A DNA stretch of 64,000 bases, taken from the NCBI GenBank assembly GCA_003988795.1, contig QYAK01000022.1:124001-188000 (forward strand), in the 5' to 3' direction. The notes below the pieces were generated by a model that saw nothing but the letters and a program-made list of their open reading frames with translations, was not told where the DNA came from and did no database searches. Below, in pieces: positions 1-10,695 of this stretch. A program made the translations under genes and the position numbers. The stretch's first letter is position 1. Each line of letters opens with the position of its first letter. The DNA is from Proliferodiscus dingleyae. Lineage: Eukaryota; Ascomycota; Leotiomycetes; Helotiales; Lachnaceae.

Positions 1-3000
1 GGAGCGGCACATTTCTGCTCTCGTCTCAGCGATAGTGTGGGGGCGAATTTCTCGCTGACACACCATCGCATCTGCGAATGCGCGCCGTGCGCGGCGGCCA
101 AGATCCAGCTCTTCGGGGTGCAGTAGATATGTTGTCCCATGCCCCCGAGTTTTCGTCCGTACGGCGTGAGCAGTTTTGTAAGACCCTTTGCTGGATTCTC
201 CGCCATGCCCCTTTTTGCAACTCTCGGGACCATCTACTATTGGCCTTGCTAGCTTGAACTAAGCGCTGGGTTGATGAAGTATGTGGCTCCCAGCATGATG
301 TTCTCGAAGGCTCGAAGTGTCAAGGTCATAGGGCCTAAGATGAACAAACGTTATCTGGATTTGTCAACTGCAAGTGTACTGCTGCATGGAATGAGGGCGA
401 GGCTTTTACTCGTCTCCTCGGATACGGAGCCGAGAGACTCACCGGCTTCCATAAGCCTTCTGGAAGCTCTACATCCCAGCTAGACTGCCTCTCAAATGGA
501 TAAGATGTGCCCCAAGCTTTCAAGGTTGCTGGACAGGGACGGATAACAAAGAAACCCGAGCCGAGTGCATATTCCCATCCCATACTTTCCCCCAAAGCTG
601 GAGGAATGACCAGGAGGCCGGTACATGAAAGTCAGACAAATGCAATTGAGGATCTGCTCTCGACCTCCATGCCCTCGTTGTATGTAGAATTCAGGCTTGG
701 AGGGCTTCCTCAAGATGATAAGCTGCGCCATGGAATCGTGGCTCATCACCCTGCCGCGCGTATTTCAAGGCAGGATCTCTCGTTTACTCGTACTCTACTC
801 CAAATCCAGAAAATGAAATTGCTGGTCCCAACGCAAGAAGCCAGAATACTGCAATGAACGTATTCGTTCAGAGCAGTCCACACAGCACTAATCTTACTAG
901 TCGCCCGTGCGACATTGTGAGAGACCAGCCTTGGACTGTGATTATCAAACAAGGGACTTGAGTCGCCGCAGGGATTGATCGAAAAATGCCTCAGAACCAT
1001 GTTCGCCACGCATCTCCAGCACACAATTTGCCAGAAGCAGGTCATCAGCTGGCCTGCAACGGGGCGTTGAAAAAGGATATGCGGCACCCTCGAGCGCTCC
1101 TTCCTCCCGCCGACAGCTCGGCATCGGGCCTTGCAAGTCCCGAATCCGTCGAAATGGCACGCATCTGCTAGTGAAAGACGCTGGACTACCTGCGGCTGGG
1201 GGCATTCTGGCCCAGTTCTGCATGGAAATACAAACAGAGGCAAAATTGTGCGAGTCCACCCCAAGACACTTCAATATTCGTCGCGCGCCTCGTCTCTCCC
1301 AAAAAGCCACTTTGAGGGGTGTCGCGTGCGTAGACGACAGCTGTTGTGTAGCCATCTTGGACTGGCGAAAGTGGCCGCGCTCTGGGAAAATCTCTTGATT
1401 AATCATAGGAGGGTGGTCGGCAGTTGGTACAAGTACCGAGGCCCATGCCAGTCCTGGGAAGGCTGAAGTGAAGCGTCCCTTCTCTCCCAAGCACTCAACA
1501 TGATAACCATCACCTGATTCAACAAGATGTCTTCTCCAAGAGGAATCTTGGCCCCGCGGGATGGCATTACCAAGTGCGAATCCCACCTTTCTTCGAGCAT
1601 TCCCAACCCTGTATGACTTGTGCGACTTCGGCGGTGTCTTGTAGGGTTACAGCCAGCCCCGAAAGTAGCCTCGATAGATGATCATCATTCTCGAGGCTGT
1701 CTCGAGGGAAGGGCGCGGGGGTGCGATTCCTAAGCGGGACCTGCATGGCAAAGCCATCCATGGTGGCAGGTGTGCTGATTCGCCTTTCCACGCTCTTAGC
1801 GTTGTACAGGTACGATATTACTGCCAACGCAAGTCTCTACTTCAGGACAACACCGCTGATCAAATCTGATCAAATCCCACCTTAATCCCACCTTGGGGGG
1901 ATTTGCAGGGGGGTTTGATGCCTGGCAATATATTATCTTTTCTTAGGGCCTCTTCCTCCCATAGTGAGTTTGTACAGTACAAGCGAGTTTTCCGCGCAGT
2001 CTCCTAAATCTGATTGAGAAGCCCATTCAACTCTTTGAAAGAGACAAAAGATTCGAGTCGTACTCGAGACGCACGGCATCTGTCACATTGTAATTATTTT
2101 AAAGTCACCAGATCAGGCAACACACTAGTGTACTATTTCCTGCTTTCCTGTAATGCAATTGCAAACCGGAAAGAGCTACTACTCACAGGTCCTGCATGAC
2201 ATATCTTGACTACACACCGCCTAATCATGAAGCGTAATCTTTTGTTCATTTCTGCTAAACGACATGTTGCAGGTGTCATGTCCGATAATGAACGAGAGCA
2301 GCTAGTAGTAAAGAGGAAGGACTCGTCTTACGACTCTCAAGCCTGTTTACTTACCCACGGGACGCAACTCACGAATACATCTTTCAAGCTGAAAGGCCAC
2401 AGCTTGAAAGAAGCTCTTCTATCTACCGTCTTTCCTGAGTATCTCATCGGGTCACTAGACCTTCATTATGGAGTGCAATAGCTTGCTAACTCCTCCATAC
2501 ACAAACAAGTGAATGTGTATCTGGGGAGCTTTCTCATAATGTCATGAAATGCGATAAAGTATTCTTGCACACGAGCAGATCTAGTTCTCACGATGGAGTA
2601 AGGTGGCACCGCGTCTTGCGTCCAAGAGTAGATCGCTAACCGGATGGGCGTTCGCTCGGAGCACTTTCCAGGAGGTCGGGAAGCACTGGACCCGTGATTC
2701 GCCTCGAGTTTCAAAATACCCTGATCATCGGTCTCCGAAGCTGACAATCTTGTAGAGATGCAGCTGGAAAAAGAAATGTGTGCGACTTCCTGTTGATGTG
2801 ACCGCTGCCCAAGACAATGTCCCCGGCGGAAGCAAGACCCGAACATCTACCATGAGACTTTGGCACAAAAGACTCTTTAGCAACAGCCATGCTTTTGAAA
2901 TCCGATTCGTATGTCTTTGATGAGGCGCATTCTTCCTACTTTGGATACTTTCCTTTGCGTCTCCAACTTCGAAGCGCTTCGTTCATATTAGAGCCGGAGC

Positions 3001-5356
3001 AGTCAGCCGCATGTCTGGTATCCTTTGTTGAAAGTAATGCGATCAGAATGATGACAAGGCGATGCTGTCAATGGAAAAGTACTGCCGGTATAGTCTGAAA
3101 TGTGGATTGGCGTCGTCATGAAAGCTTCTTTCTCTCTAACGAAAAGATATGTAGATATCTTAGAAACATTTTGACTGAAGATCTAGACGAATTGAATGAG
3201 CGTTGCCGTTATCTTGAGGAATGTTTTACTTTTTCGAGTTTAGAGAGTGAATTGAAATTTCCTTCACGGTTCCCAGGGAGTAGGCCTTCATGTCGAATAA
3301 GCTCGTCATTCTATTTGATCTCTCAATCTCTACCAGATGAACGTCAAACCATCGAGCTCCTTCAGATTCACGTCAAAGTTGACTTCCAGTCTGTTATTAT
3401 TTCATCCTGAAAATAGCACGTGGGTAAGTTTCCAGTCTTAAGGTAGTCACTATTCGTCTATTTCGACAGATGCTAGCATTGAAAACGGACAAGTGTTCTC
3501 TCAACTGGTAAATATGGCCGAATCCATTCATGAATAGCAACTCGTTATCCTTGAAATCTTAAGGGCCTGCACAGAAGACAAACTGTAGGGCTTTTTCAGA
3601 TATGGAAAAATTTGGATGTGCTGGCTGGAACTATCCTAGTTGCTCGAGAAGACAAAAAGGGACATCAGCCCATGTCATAAGGGAGTTCTAGCCCTGTTTT
3701 GTCCACATGTCCTTCAGTCTTCGATGTCTAAAATGTGACAAGTAGACTGAAGGAGATCCGTAGTCAACGGTCTCGAATTTTTGACAGATTTCTAGCCAGG
3801 CTGGAACGGGCGAGAATAGCATTGATTAAGACCAAGATCATTCAAACAAAGTTTGGCGAGCCCTTGCATAACAGGAAGACTGCAAGAGTCGCCGGTTGCA
3901 GATTGGTATTGGGAAAAGACGAATTTTGTCCGTCTTCTGCCCAATTGGGAAGTTTCCGGGATGTATGGGTCTAATTAGAGAGGAAGTTTATCATGTACTA
4001 TACCATTACAAGGAATTTTTGAGCGGCTGCACTATTTCTCAAAAATCCCTTGACATGAAAACGTGCCACACCTTGCAAGATGGTGAAAAATTAGAAACAT
4101 GCGCCTATTAAAACTTGGAACTGGATGGATCCAATGCAATCGAGGGGACTTTGATGATAACGACCCAGCGGGTAAGCAGTAATCACCTTGTCTCCGAGTC
4201 CTCATGCATGATGCTTATTAAGTTTACCCAAGGAACGATTCACCCATTCTCACCGACTATTATCTGTGAGAGCTAGAGACAGTTTCGCTATCAACCGTTT
4301 CCTTTCATGGCTCTTAAAATAGACGATAATAGGAATCTGTCTAGAAATCAACAAGGTATGACGGTAATGTTGAGCGCTCCACAAAAATTCAAGATATTAG
4401 TAGATGATAATGAGGTCTGACATCGGGAATAGGGGCTATGTGGAATCCTGACACTTCTACCGTGACCTACTTTTATTTTCTCATAGCCACTTTCATCTAT
4501 TAATTACGTGAAAAGTTGCCTTGAACCTTGGCAATATCCAGCAGTCAGCTTCCTTCCATTCCTCTCTCTCCCTAGTAGTTGCAACATTATCATCTCACTT
4601 TCTTCCATAATATTTCACGCGCGAAATGTCGCAACCGTACACCAAAGCCACCACAAAGCTAAAACTTTCTGAAGCCAAACAGGTGCTTACCAACAGTGGC
4701 ATCTAAGACTAATAGCATGTATCGTACCCCATCGATCCCTGTTCCATTCGCAAAGAATGCTAAACTTACGGCCGATCGGCTGGAAACAACGGAAATAATC
4801 GAGCAACGCGGGTACTACCTCGGCAGGGTAACACAATGCAAGCCGTGGAGAAGGAAAATTCTATCACTTTGCAGCATGCATGGGATGATCGGTTGTTCCC
4901 TTCCGAGAGGAATGCAAGAATCGTAGCGATGCAAAAGCACTCGATGCCTCGCATGAAGCAGTTTGGCAGTCTGGTTCCGCTGCCAATCTGGGAAAGCAAA
5001 ACACGTGGCTGTCTCGCTTAGTAAAGGGGCTTACGCGATGCCGTACCGCGAATTCCTGGCACCTCGCTGCACAGTATAGATGTCGGCCATCGTATGGATC
5101 TGAGGCCAAGCGTGCACTTCACCAAACATATAGATTCATAGAACTTCGCAAAAGGTCACTGTAGCGTGTGTGGAAATGATGTCAATGGCTGCAAAGTCTA
5201 AATTTAAGTATATTCTGAAATTAACGTCGAACCAGATCAACGACGCCCCACCACAGAGACATGGCAGAAGTACTCGTTGCTCAGACTTCTTGAGATTGAA
5301 CTAAGTGTGTACCTTTATAGCAAGAGATACATGTGTAGAATAAAATGGATACGAAA
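1..5356. other. gene-poor region, no recognised gene
   Basis: No open frame here could be assigned to a family. The longest unbroken frames are about 213 codons (945-1586, minus) and 172 codons (746-1264, minus). They overlap in different frames, lack domain-like composition and join to nothing by plausible splice sites. A frame opening with ATG at 4626 and running about 19 codons to a GT at 4683 could be a first exon, but I could not extend it convincingly. The stretch may hold degraded coding or transposon sequence, or a lineage-specific gene I cannot recognise. Confidence 0.5.
1857..1919. repeat. small direct and inverted repeat patch
   Basis: TGATCAAATC occurs twice in tandem (1857-1876). 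It is followed by two near copies of an ATCCCACCTT unit, then a G-rich stretch carrying GGGATTTG and GGGTTTGAT, which are inverted relative to the first units. The origin is unknown; it could be a degraded transposon end or simple slippage. Confidence 0.45.
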
Positions 5357-7535
5357 TCAAGCTACAGGAACCATACCAAACTGGTCGAGATAGATCGTAT
5401 TGATGCTATCCTCATCGGTGTTGGGGCATTCGACGAATACCTGGAAATGTGCTGTTGTCTGCGTGGGGCCCGTTGTGATGATTCCCCGTGCATTATTGAA
5501 TTGGGTATTTCTGATGTTGAATGGCCTGGTGCAACCCTCGGAAAATTGTTCGCAGATGTAAAGCAGGCAAACTGGTCCGTTTCCAGTATCGGGATCCGTG
5601 GCTGTTTCCCCGTAGCCCGAAATTCTATAGCGTGTATTGGGACATACCTTAAGCCCGAATTGACTGATCGAGAGAACTGTGGAATCATTGACAGTTACTT
5701 GCAGATAATAGTCTCCAAATGAAGGGACATCCGTGACTCTACTGTCCTCAACTTGCAGACCGTTAAGAGATGGGCGTCTGGGGTCTTCAACCCATGGAGC
5801 AGAAGACCCAGTCTCGAAGCCAGGGTTGATGAGTTTTGGTGAGCCTGGAGATTCTTGTCAGGTGAGTTGATATGAGGAAGAGGGTTTACTCACAAGATGG
5901 AGCAGAGGATGTACTTCGGGTCAGAGTACTGAAAGTGGCGGTGCTGGTCTCAACAGTACTGGATGGGAGGGAACTTGCTGTCAACAAAGAGCTGGAAACA
6001 CTCGTTTCGGTGCTGCTAGATGTGCTCGAGATTAAGGATTCCAAGATCGATTCGGTAGCCGATGATGCTGAACTACTGGAGACAGTGGACTCTGCGCTTC
6101 CTGAAGATAATGAGGTGGTCAAAGATGCAGTGGTGCTCAAGATAGTGACACTTGAAATGCCGCTGCTTGAAAGCTCTAGCGTTGTCGTTGCAGAAACACT
6201 GCTTGGAGCAGCTGTACTAGAGACGACAGAGCTCGTAGCAACTTCTACACTGCTAGATGTCACATTTGGATATAGGACGGAAGCCGAGCTGCTGATTGAT
6301 TCCTCCAATGAGCTTGAAATTAGAGTACTGGGCGCTACCACAGTGACAGAATAGTTCTGCGCAGATGAAGATAGCGTGAAACTAATAGAAGAATTGATTA
6401 CGAGGGTAGAGGACTCGAGTGTACTCAATCCGCTGCTGCTAGCGATTGGTGTCGGACTTGGGGTCGTAGCTGAGAAGTTTCCGCTGCTTGTTATGCTAGG
6501 CAAAGTTGAACTTGTCGCTTCGGTTGTGGGTTCAGATGTGGGTATAACAAAGCTCGAGGTGTTGGTGAAAGGGGCCAACGTCGAAAGAGAAGAAGACACC
6601 AAAGAAACCGAGGTGAAACTGCTGGCTGTGATATTTGAGCTACTAATGATGCTGAAAGATTCCGTGCTGGAAGCTGGAGCAGTAGTAGCTGTTGAGGAGA
6701 AATTGGTAAAACCAGAAGATGTCGGAACGGAGCTGATGGTGGCCGTTATCGTGGGTCCAGTGGAACTTCCAATCGAAGCGCTAAAATTAGAGCTGGAGAT
6801 AGTGCCTGGCAAGGTGCTCGATGAGACTTCGAGAGAAGATGAAATCGAGAAGTTGGTAGATACAGATGATGAATAGGCCGAGGATGGCAGAGCCGTCTCA
6901 GATGGGCTTGCGGTAGAAGTGATCGTTTCGCTCGTGAAGCTTGAATTCGAATACGATACCGGCGGAAGAGTGACTGAGGATGTTGGAGAAGATTCGGTTG
7001 ACGAGGCAAGTCCAGAAGTTGATTCAGTAGATGAGATGTTTAAGGTTTGAGATGCCGAGCTTGAGTCAAGCGTAGAGCTCAGTGACAGATTTCCTCCGCT
7101 GGACTGATTATATGGTGGAGAGATAGGTGGTGAAGCTGATCCAGTAGCAGTAAAAGTAGAAGTAGTAAAGTTGGAAAATGAGACCACGGATGACGTTGCT
7201 GATGCTGAGTATTGAGTCGCGGAGGAATTCAGAAGACTTTCAGACGAAAGTTGGCTGGTAGCTGCAGTTGAGTTTTGTGAGGTAGAGAGCTCCGAAGTTG
7301 ACGTCGAAAAGGTCACAGACAAAGTCGAATTTGAACCGGTTGGCAATGGCGTGGAGGTCGAGAGAGATTCGCTGGCACAGGCTGAGACTGTGACAGTTGC
7401 AGTTACTGTAGCGGGGGCTTGACGGCCGTAAAGGGCATGATTGGGTGCTCCTTCCAGGGCGATATAAGCGCCATTAACGTAGTGGAGTGAAGCGGCACTG
7501 AAGATCAACAGTTTGACAAAAAAATGGCTTCTCAT
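5357..7535 (-). CDS. secreted Ser/Thr-rich mucin-like protein with C-terminal carbohydrate-binding-like domain
   Basis: Two exons, 7535-5894 and 5844-5357, are separated by a 49-nt intron (5893-5845, GTGAGT...CAG). They encode 709 aa. Residues 1-23 form a signal peptide (hydrophobic core, cleavage near VNGA). Residues 60-545 are almost entirely Ser and Thr with Val, Ala and Leu, a low-complexity stalk typical of heavily O-mannosylated surface proteins. After the splice the protein continues with a globular domain opening LINPGFETG and holding several Cys (VCPNTRY, LLYICEQF, VECPN). This layout resembles the galactose-binding-like/CBM-type modules that end many fungal mucin-like proteins. There is no GPI signal. 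The likely role is secreted or wall-associated adhesion or carbohydrate binding; the ligand is unknown. The intron phase joins the two parts in frame, which supports the model. Confidence 0.85.
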
Positions 7536-8534
7536 TATGGAGACCTTGAAGAAGAAAGAAAGCCCAAAAGAGCGTGAGGATGGAGGACAAAGGTAATGGC
7601 AAGCCGAACAGAACGAATGATGCTGGCCAGCACTTGGAGAGACAACTTCTTTTTAAATGGAGAGGGCAACGTCCAAATATAGTTGCCAAATTTCTAGACT
7701 TTGGCAGCAAACGAAGCTAGGAATAGCTTATTGAGCAAGGAGAAGTGATAAAGTGTGTTAGAATCCCTTGGGCAAAGGCACAGCCGTGTCTCAAGACCGT
7801 CTATTCGGCAAACATTATTCAAATAGTGAAGGACGGCGCCCAGGGCGTCACGAAACCAAAGATCTTTCAGCAAGGTCAGAACTTCCCGAGTTGCGTGATC
7901 CACCAGTGCCTTTAGATTTGTACTGATCTTGCTCACGTCGTGCTGGTGTTATACTTCCAAGACATTGAATCAAATTACCGGCGAGGTTCTCGCAGCGCTA
8001 GCTGAAGAACAGACTCTATTGCTAAGATTTGGTGCAAATAGGTGAAGCCATTCCCTTGAGGTATCTGACTTTGAGTTCGTACACATGGGAATGCCAGCAA
8101 GAGAGAGCACTGCTCCTCGTGATTGTCGATGATTCCGCCAAGCTTCTAACATTCAAACATATATCGGGAGAGGCAGCGCCACATCAGACACGAATATGAT
8201 CGATATCATGTCTTGATACAATGCTATTGATTAATATGCATGTCGCAGTATTCCACACAAGCAGATTGTCTCAGACTATTGTTCCGAAAAGTCTGAGATT
8301 TTGGGTTCAGTACCTGGTGGACTTCCTGCAAGGAGCTGATGGACTAAGCGAAAATGATACAGGCCACGACGGCATCACGCTTCCAATTCTGAGCCCTCGG
8401 CTAGAAGCCTCAAGAGTCACGAACTGCGCAAGGTCAAGTGCATAAGAAGCCGAGAAGTGTGCTTTGGGGAATTCGCGATTGCATACCACTCTTTGACCAG
8501 GTAAATGCTAGACTGCAGTGGTGGGGTCCTGATA
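7536..8534. other. intergenic, no supported gene
   Basis: About 1 kb between the mucin-like gene (upstream of its start) and the 3' end of the Hsm3-like gene. It has minus-strand frames of 60-80 codons (7694-7936, 7970-8152, 8307-8489) that match nothing I recognise and do not join. The part next to 7535 presumably holds the promoter of the mucin-like gene. Confidence 0.5.
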
Positions 8535-9652
8535 CTATCGGTAATGGCTTAACCTCACTAAAAGGTCAACAAGCTCTGGAGGCGAATCTGGAGACACGGC
8601 GATAGTCTCTAGGGACGTGTAGAGGGTACCATCTGATCCCGCGACCTTTTTCGTCAGACTGGCAAGGTAGTCCAACGTAGCTTGGGTCAGTTCGGTTGTG
8701 CTCATCTTCTGCAGAAACTCAATGAACAAGTCAATCAGGTTGAGGTGCATTAAAATGTCTTGCTTGTCCACCATACTGACGACTGCAAAGTATAAGAGTC
8801 CGGGTTGTCCGTCCCTTGCTTCATATTGTTCCTCGACCACGGGGAAGCTGGTGCGAATTAATGTCTGAAAATCAAGCGCCGCCAAGCGAGGGATGATCCT
8901 CAATAACCGCCCCTGTGCTAGCGATTTCTGTCTTTCATCTAATTGCCACTCATTAGAACCGGCAGTCTTGAAACTACAGAGTGCGAAGATTAATTCGTAT
9001 ATGTCCCGGTCCTGAAAGATTCGCCGCCATAGTAGTCCTTGGCCGGGTGGGCTGCTGGACAATTGCATTCCGTTCATCTTTGTGTCGATGCTGGCAGACG
9101 ACCTCCTATCGCAGTCTACCTCTAACAAGTCGCCAAGTACTTGCGTAGCCTTCTCGCCCACTTCTACATGCGGGGTGCTGAGCCATGTTCGCAGGAATGT
9201 CTCCACGACTCCTTTCATTATTGACAGAATTGCAGTATCGCTAGGACTTCTGGACGCTTTTTCAATTATGGACACTGCAAGAATATTGGCGGAGGGGGCT
9301 GGAGAGCTCAGAGCTCGGATAAGAGCATCTTCGGAGGCAAGAGTGAGAGCCTTGGTGAAGTGGATCGGGCGTATGAGTTTGATTGAAAGGCTTGCGAGTA
9401 TGGTAGGATCTTGGTCGTAGATAAGTAGTATCTGCGTGAGAGTTGGAAGTAGACGAGGGATCAGAGGAGAGACGTTATGCTCTATTGCCTATCAGCTTCC
9501 GTGCAATTGGTAAACATATCATCAGACTCACCATTAAGTTGCAATTCGACCTCGTCAAAGAGCTTCGCATCTAGCGGTATGTCCGGATTATCGATGACCT
9601 GCTTTAGATGAGCTTCCAGCTCTTCGAGGCCAGTAATAGGTAGTTCCTCCAT
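8535..9652 (-). CDS. HSM3: Hsm3/PSMD5-like 26S proteasome assembly chaperone
   Basis: Two exons, 9652-9532 and 9481-8535, with a 50-nt intron (9531-9482, GTGAGT...TAG), encode 355 aa. The protein is an all-helical HEAT/armadillo-type repeat with no signal peptide or membrane segment. It resembles fungal proteins annotated as DNA mismatch repair protein HSM3. Yeast Hsm3 and animal PSMD5 are chaperones that bind Rpt1 during assembly of the proteasome base. The start ATG at 9652 (MEELPITGLEELEAHLK) was chosen because the next upstream ATG is in another frame, and because the splice then gives one unbroken frame. Assignment rests on overall pattern, as the family has no catalytic motif. The gene is transcribed divergently from the Rpc31-like gene. 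Confidence 0.7.
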
Positions 9653-9861
9653 GTCAAAGATGTCGTTGATGAGGTGGTTGTTGGAATGTGCATGTCCTGC
9701 CTCACCAACGGTCTGGGGTCCGCAATAATAGTGCCTCCGACGCTAATTTTCTAGGCTTCGCAGCCTTGTACCCCACAATGCCAGACCCTGGCCTTGTCAA
9801 AAAAGCTCCAACTTTACGCGCATCCTGGTAAACCTTCACTCTCAACATCACCACGACCGAT
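9653..9861. promoter_or_regulatory. shared divergent promoter, HSM3-like / RPC31
   Basis: Only 209 bp separate the two start codons, so both promoters and 5' UTRs must lie here. I see no clear TATA box, as is usual for housekeeping genes. Co-regulation is possible but not shown. Confidence 0.6.
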
Positions 9862-10695
9862 ATGTCCTTCCGTGGCGGCCGCGGCGGCGGGGCTGGAGCA
9901 GGCAGAGGCGGTATCAAAGGCGCCACCTGGGAGCAGGATGAAGACCTCGAGATCGTCGCCCGCAGACTCCGTCAAAGCTCTAAGGGCAAAGCCTCTCTCT
10001 TTCCTGAACATCCCACTGGGTCTGCTATCAGAAAGCCCAAACCCCTCACACCACGAGAGAGACTGCAGGTACGCCACTATAAAACCCTGCAGGAGCGGAT
10101 ACACAGAGGTCCGTTGTATACAATGCCAACTAAGAGAGAAGGGGAGGGTACGGGAAAGGTGTTTGGGGAGGAGCAAGAAAATGCACGGTATGGGACTGAT
10201 AGAAAGGCAAATATGGATCCGTTCACGGAGGGGGTGGAGACATATGCGGATAAGTATGCGCCGCCCAAGAACCGGATTCCGAAGTTGTCTGGGAGGCCTT
10301 TTGGTAAGACCTGCCGTCAGATGATGATCATAGATCGTGGCTCATTGCTAGTAGTCAAAGACTTTTTCCCGCGAGAACTGTGGTCTACACTGGACGGCGA
10401 AGAAGACGAAGGCGTCAAGAAGAACATCAATAAGGCGATCAGCCGGAAACCACCTGGTGTCGGATCGGGCGGAGATCCTTCAGCAAAGGCGAAATCGGTC
10501 CTGGCACGAATCGATGCTGCTGTTGGTGCAGACGATGACATAGAAGAGCAAGAAGAGGAAGAGCAGGACGAAGAAGCCATGGATTCTGAGTTCGACGATG
10601 AGGAGCTTGGTGACGACTACAATGCAGAGCAGTACTTCGAGACTGGGGAGGACGCAGACGGGGACGAGGGAGGTGGTGGGGAGGATGACTATTAG
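9862..10695 (+). CDS. RPC31: DNA-directed RNA polymerase III subunit Rpc31 (RPC7)
   Basis: Rpc31 is part of the Rpc82-Rpc34-Rpc31 initiation subcomplex of RNA polymerase III, which transcribes tRNA and 5S genes. Family features seen are a Gly/Arg-rich N-terminus (MSFRGGRGGG), a TWEQDEDLE segment, PLTPRERLQV...IHRGPLYT, the KDFFPRELWSTLDG motif and a very acidic C-terminal tail with runs of Asp and Glu. The frame is open over 277 codons. A 48-nt segment (10304-10351, GTAAGA...CTAG) is probably an in-frame intron: removing it joins GRPF directly to VVKDFFPRELW, giving 261 aa and a better family fit. The rest is one exon. Divergent to the HSM3-like gene. Confidence 0.85.
   Translation: MSFRGGRGGGAGAGRGGIKGATWEQDEDLEIVARRLRQSSKGKASLFPEHPTGSAIRKPKPLTPRERLQVRHYKTLQERIHRGPLYTMPTKREGEGTGKVFGEEQENARYGTDRKANMDPFTEGVETYADKYAPPKNRIPKLSGRPFGKTCRQMMIIDRGSLLVVKDFFPRELWSTLDGEEDEGVKKNINKAISRKPPGVGSGGDPSAKAKSVLARIDAAVGADDDIEEQEEEEQDEEAMDSEFDDEELGDDYNAEQYFETGEDADGDEGGGGEDDY

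Noticed and set aside
945..1586. 213-codon minus-strand frame as a gene
   Set aside because: No family pattern, overlaps another long minus frame, and no supporting splice neighbours; left as unassigned.
5872..6876. Two long plus-strand frames (160 and 166 codons)
   Set aside because: They are the complement of the Ser/Thr-codon stalk of the mucin-like gene; the Glu/Val/Leu composition is a codon artefact and there is no domain.
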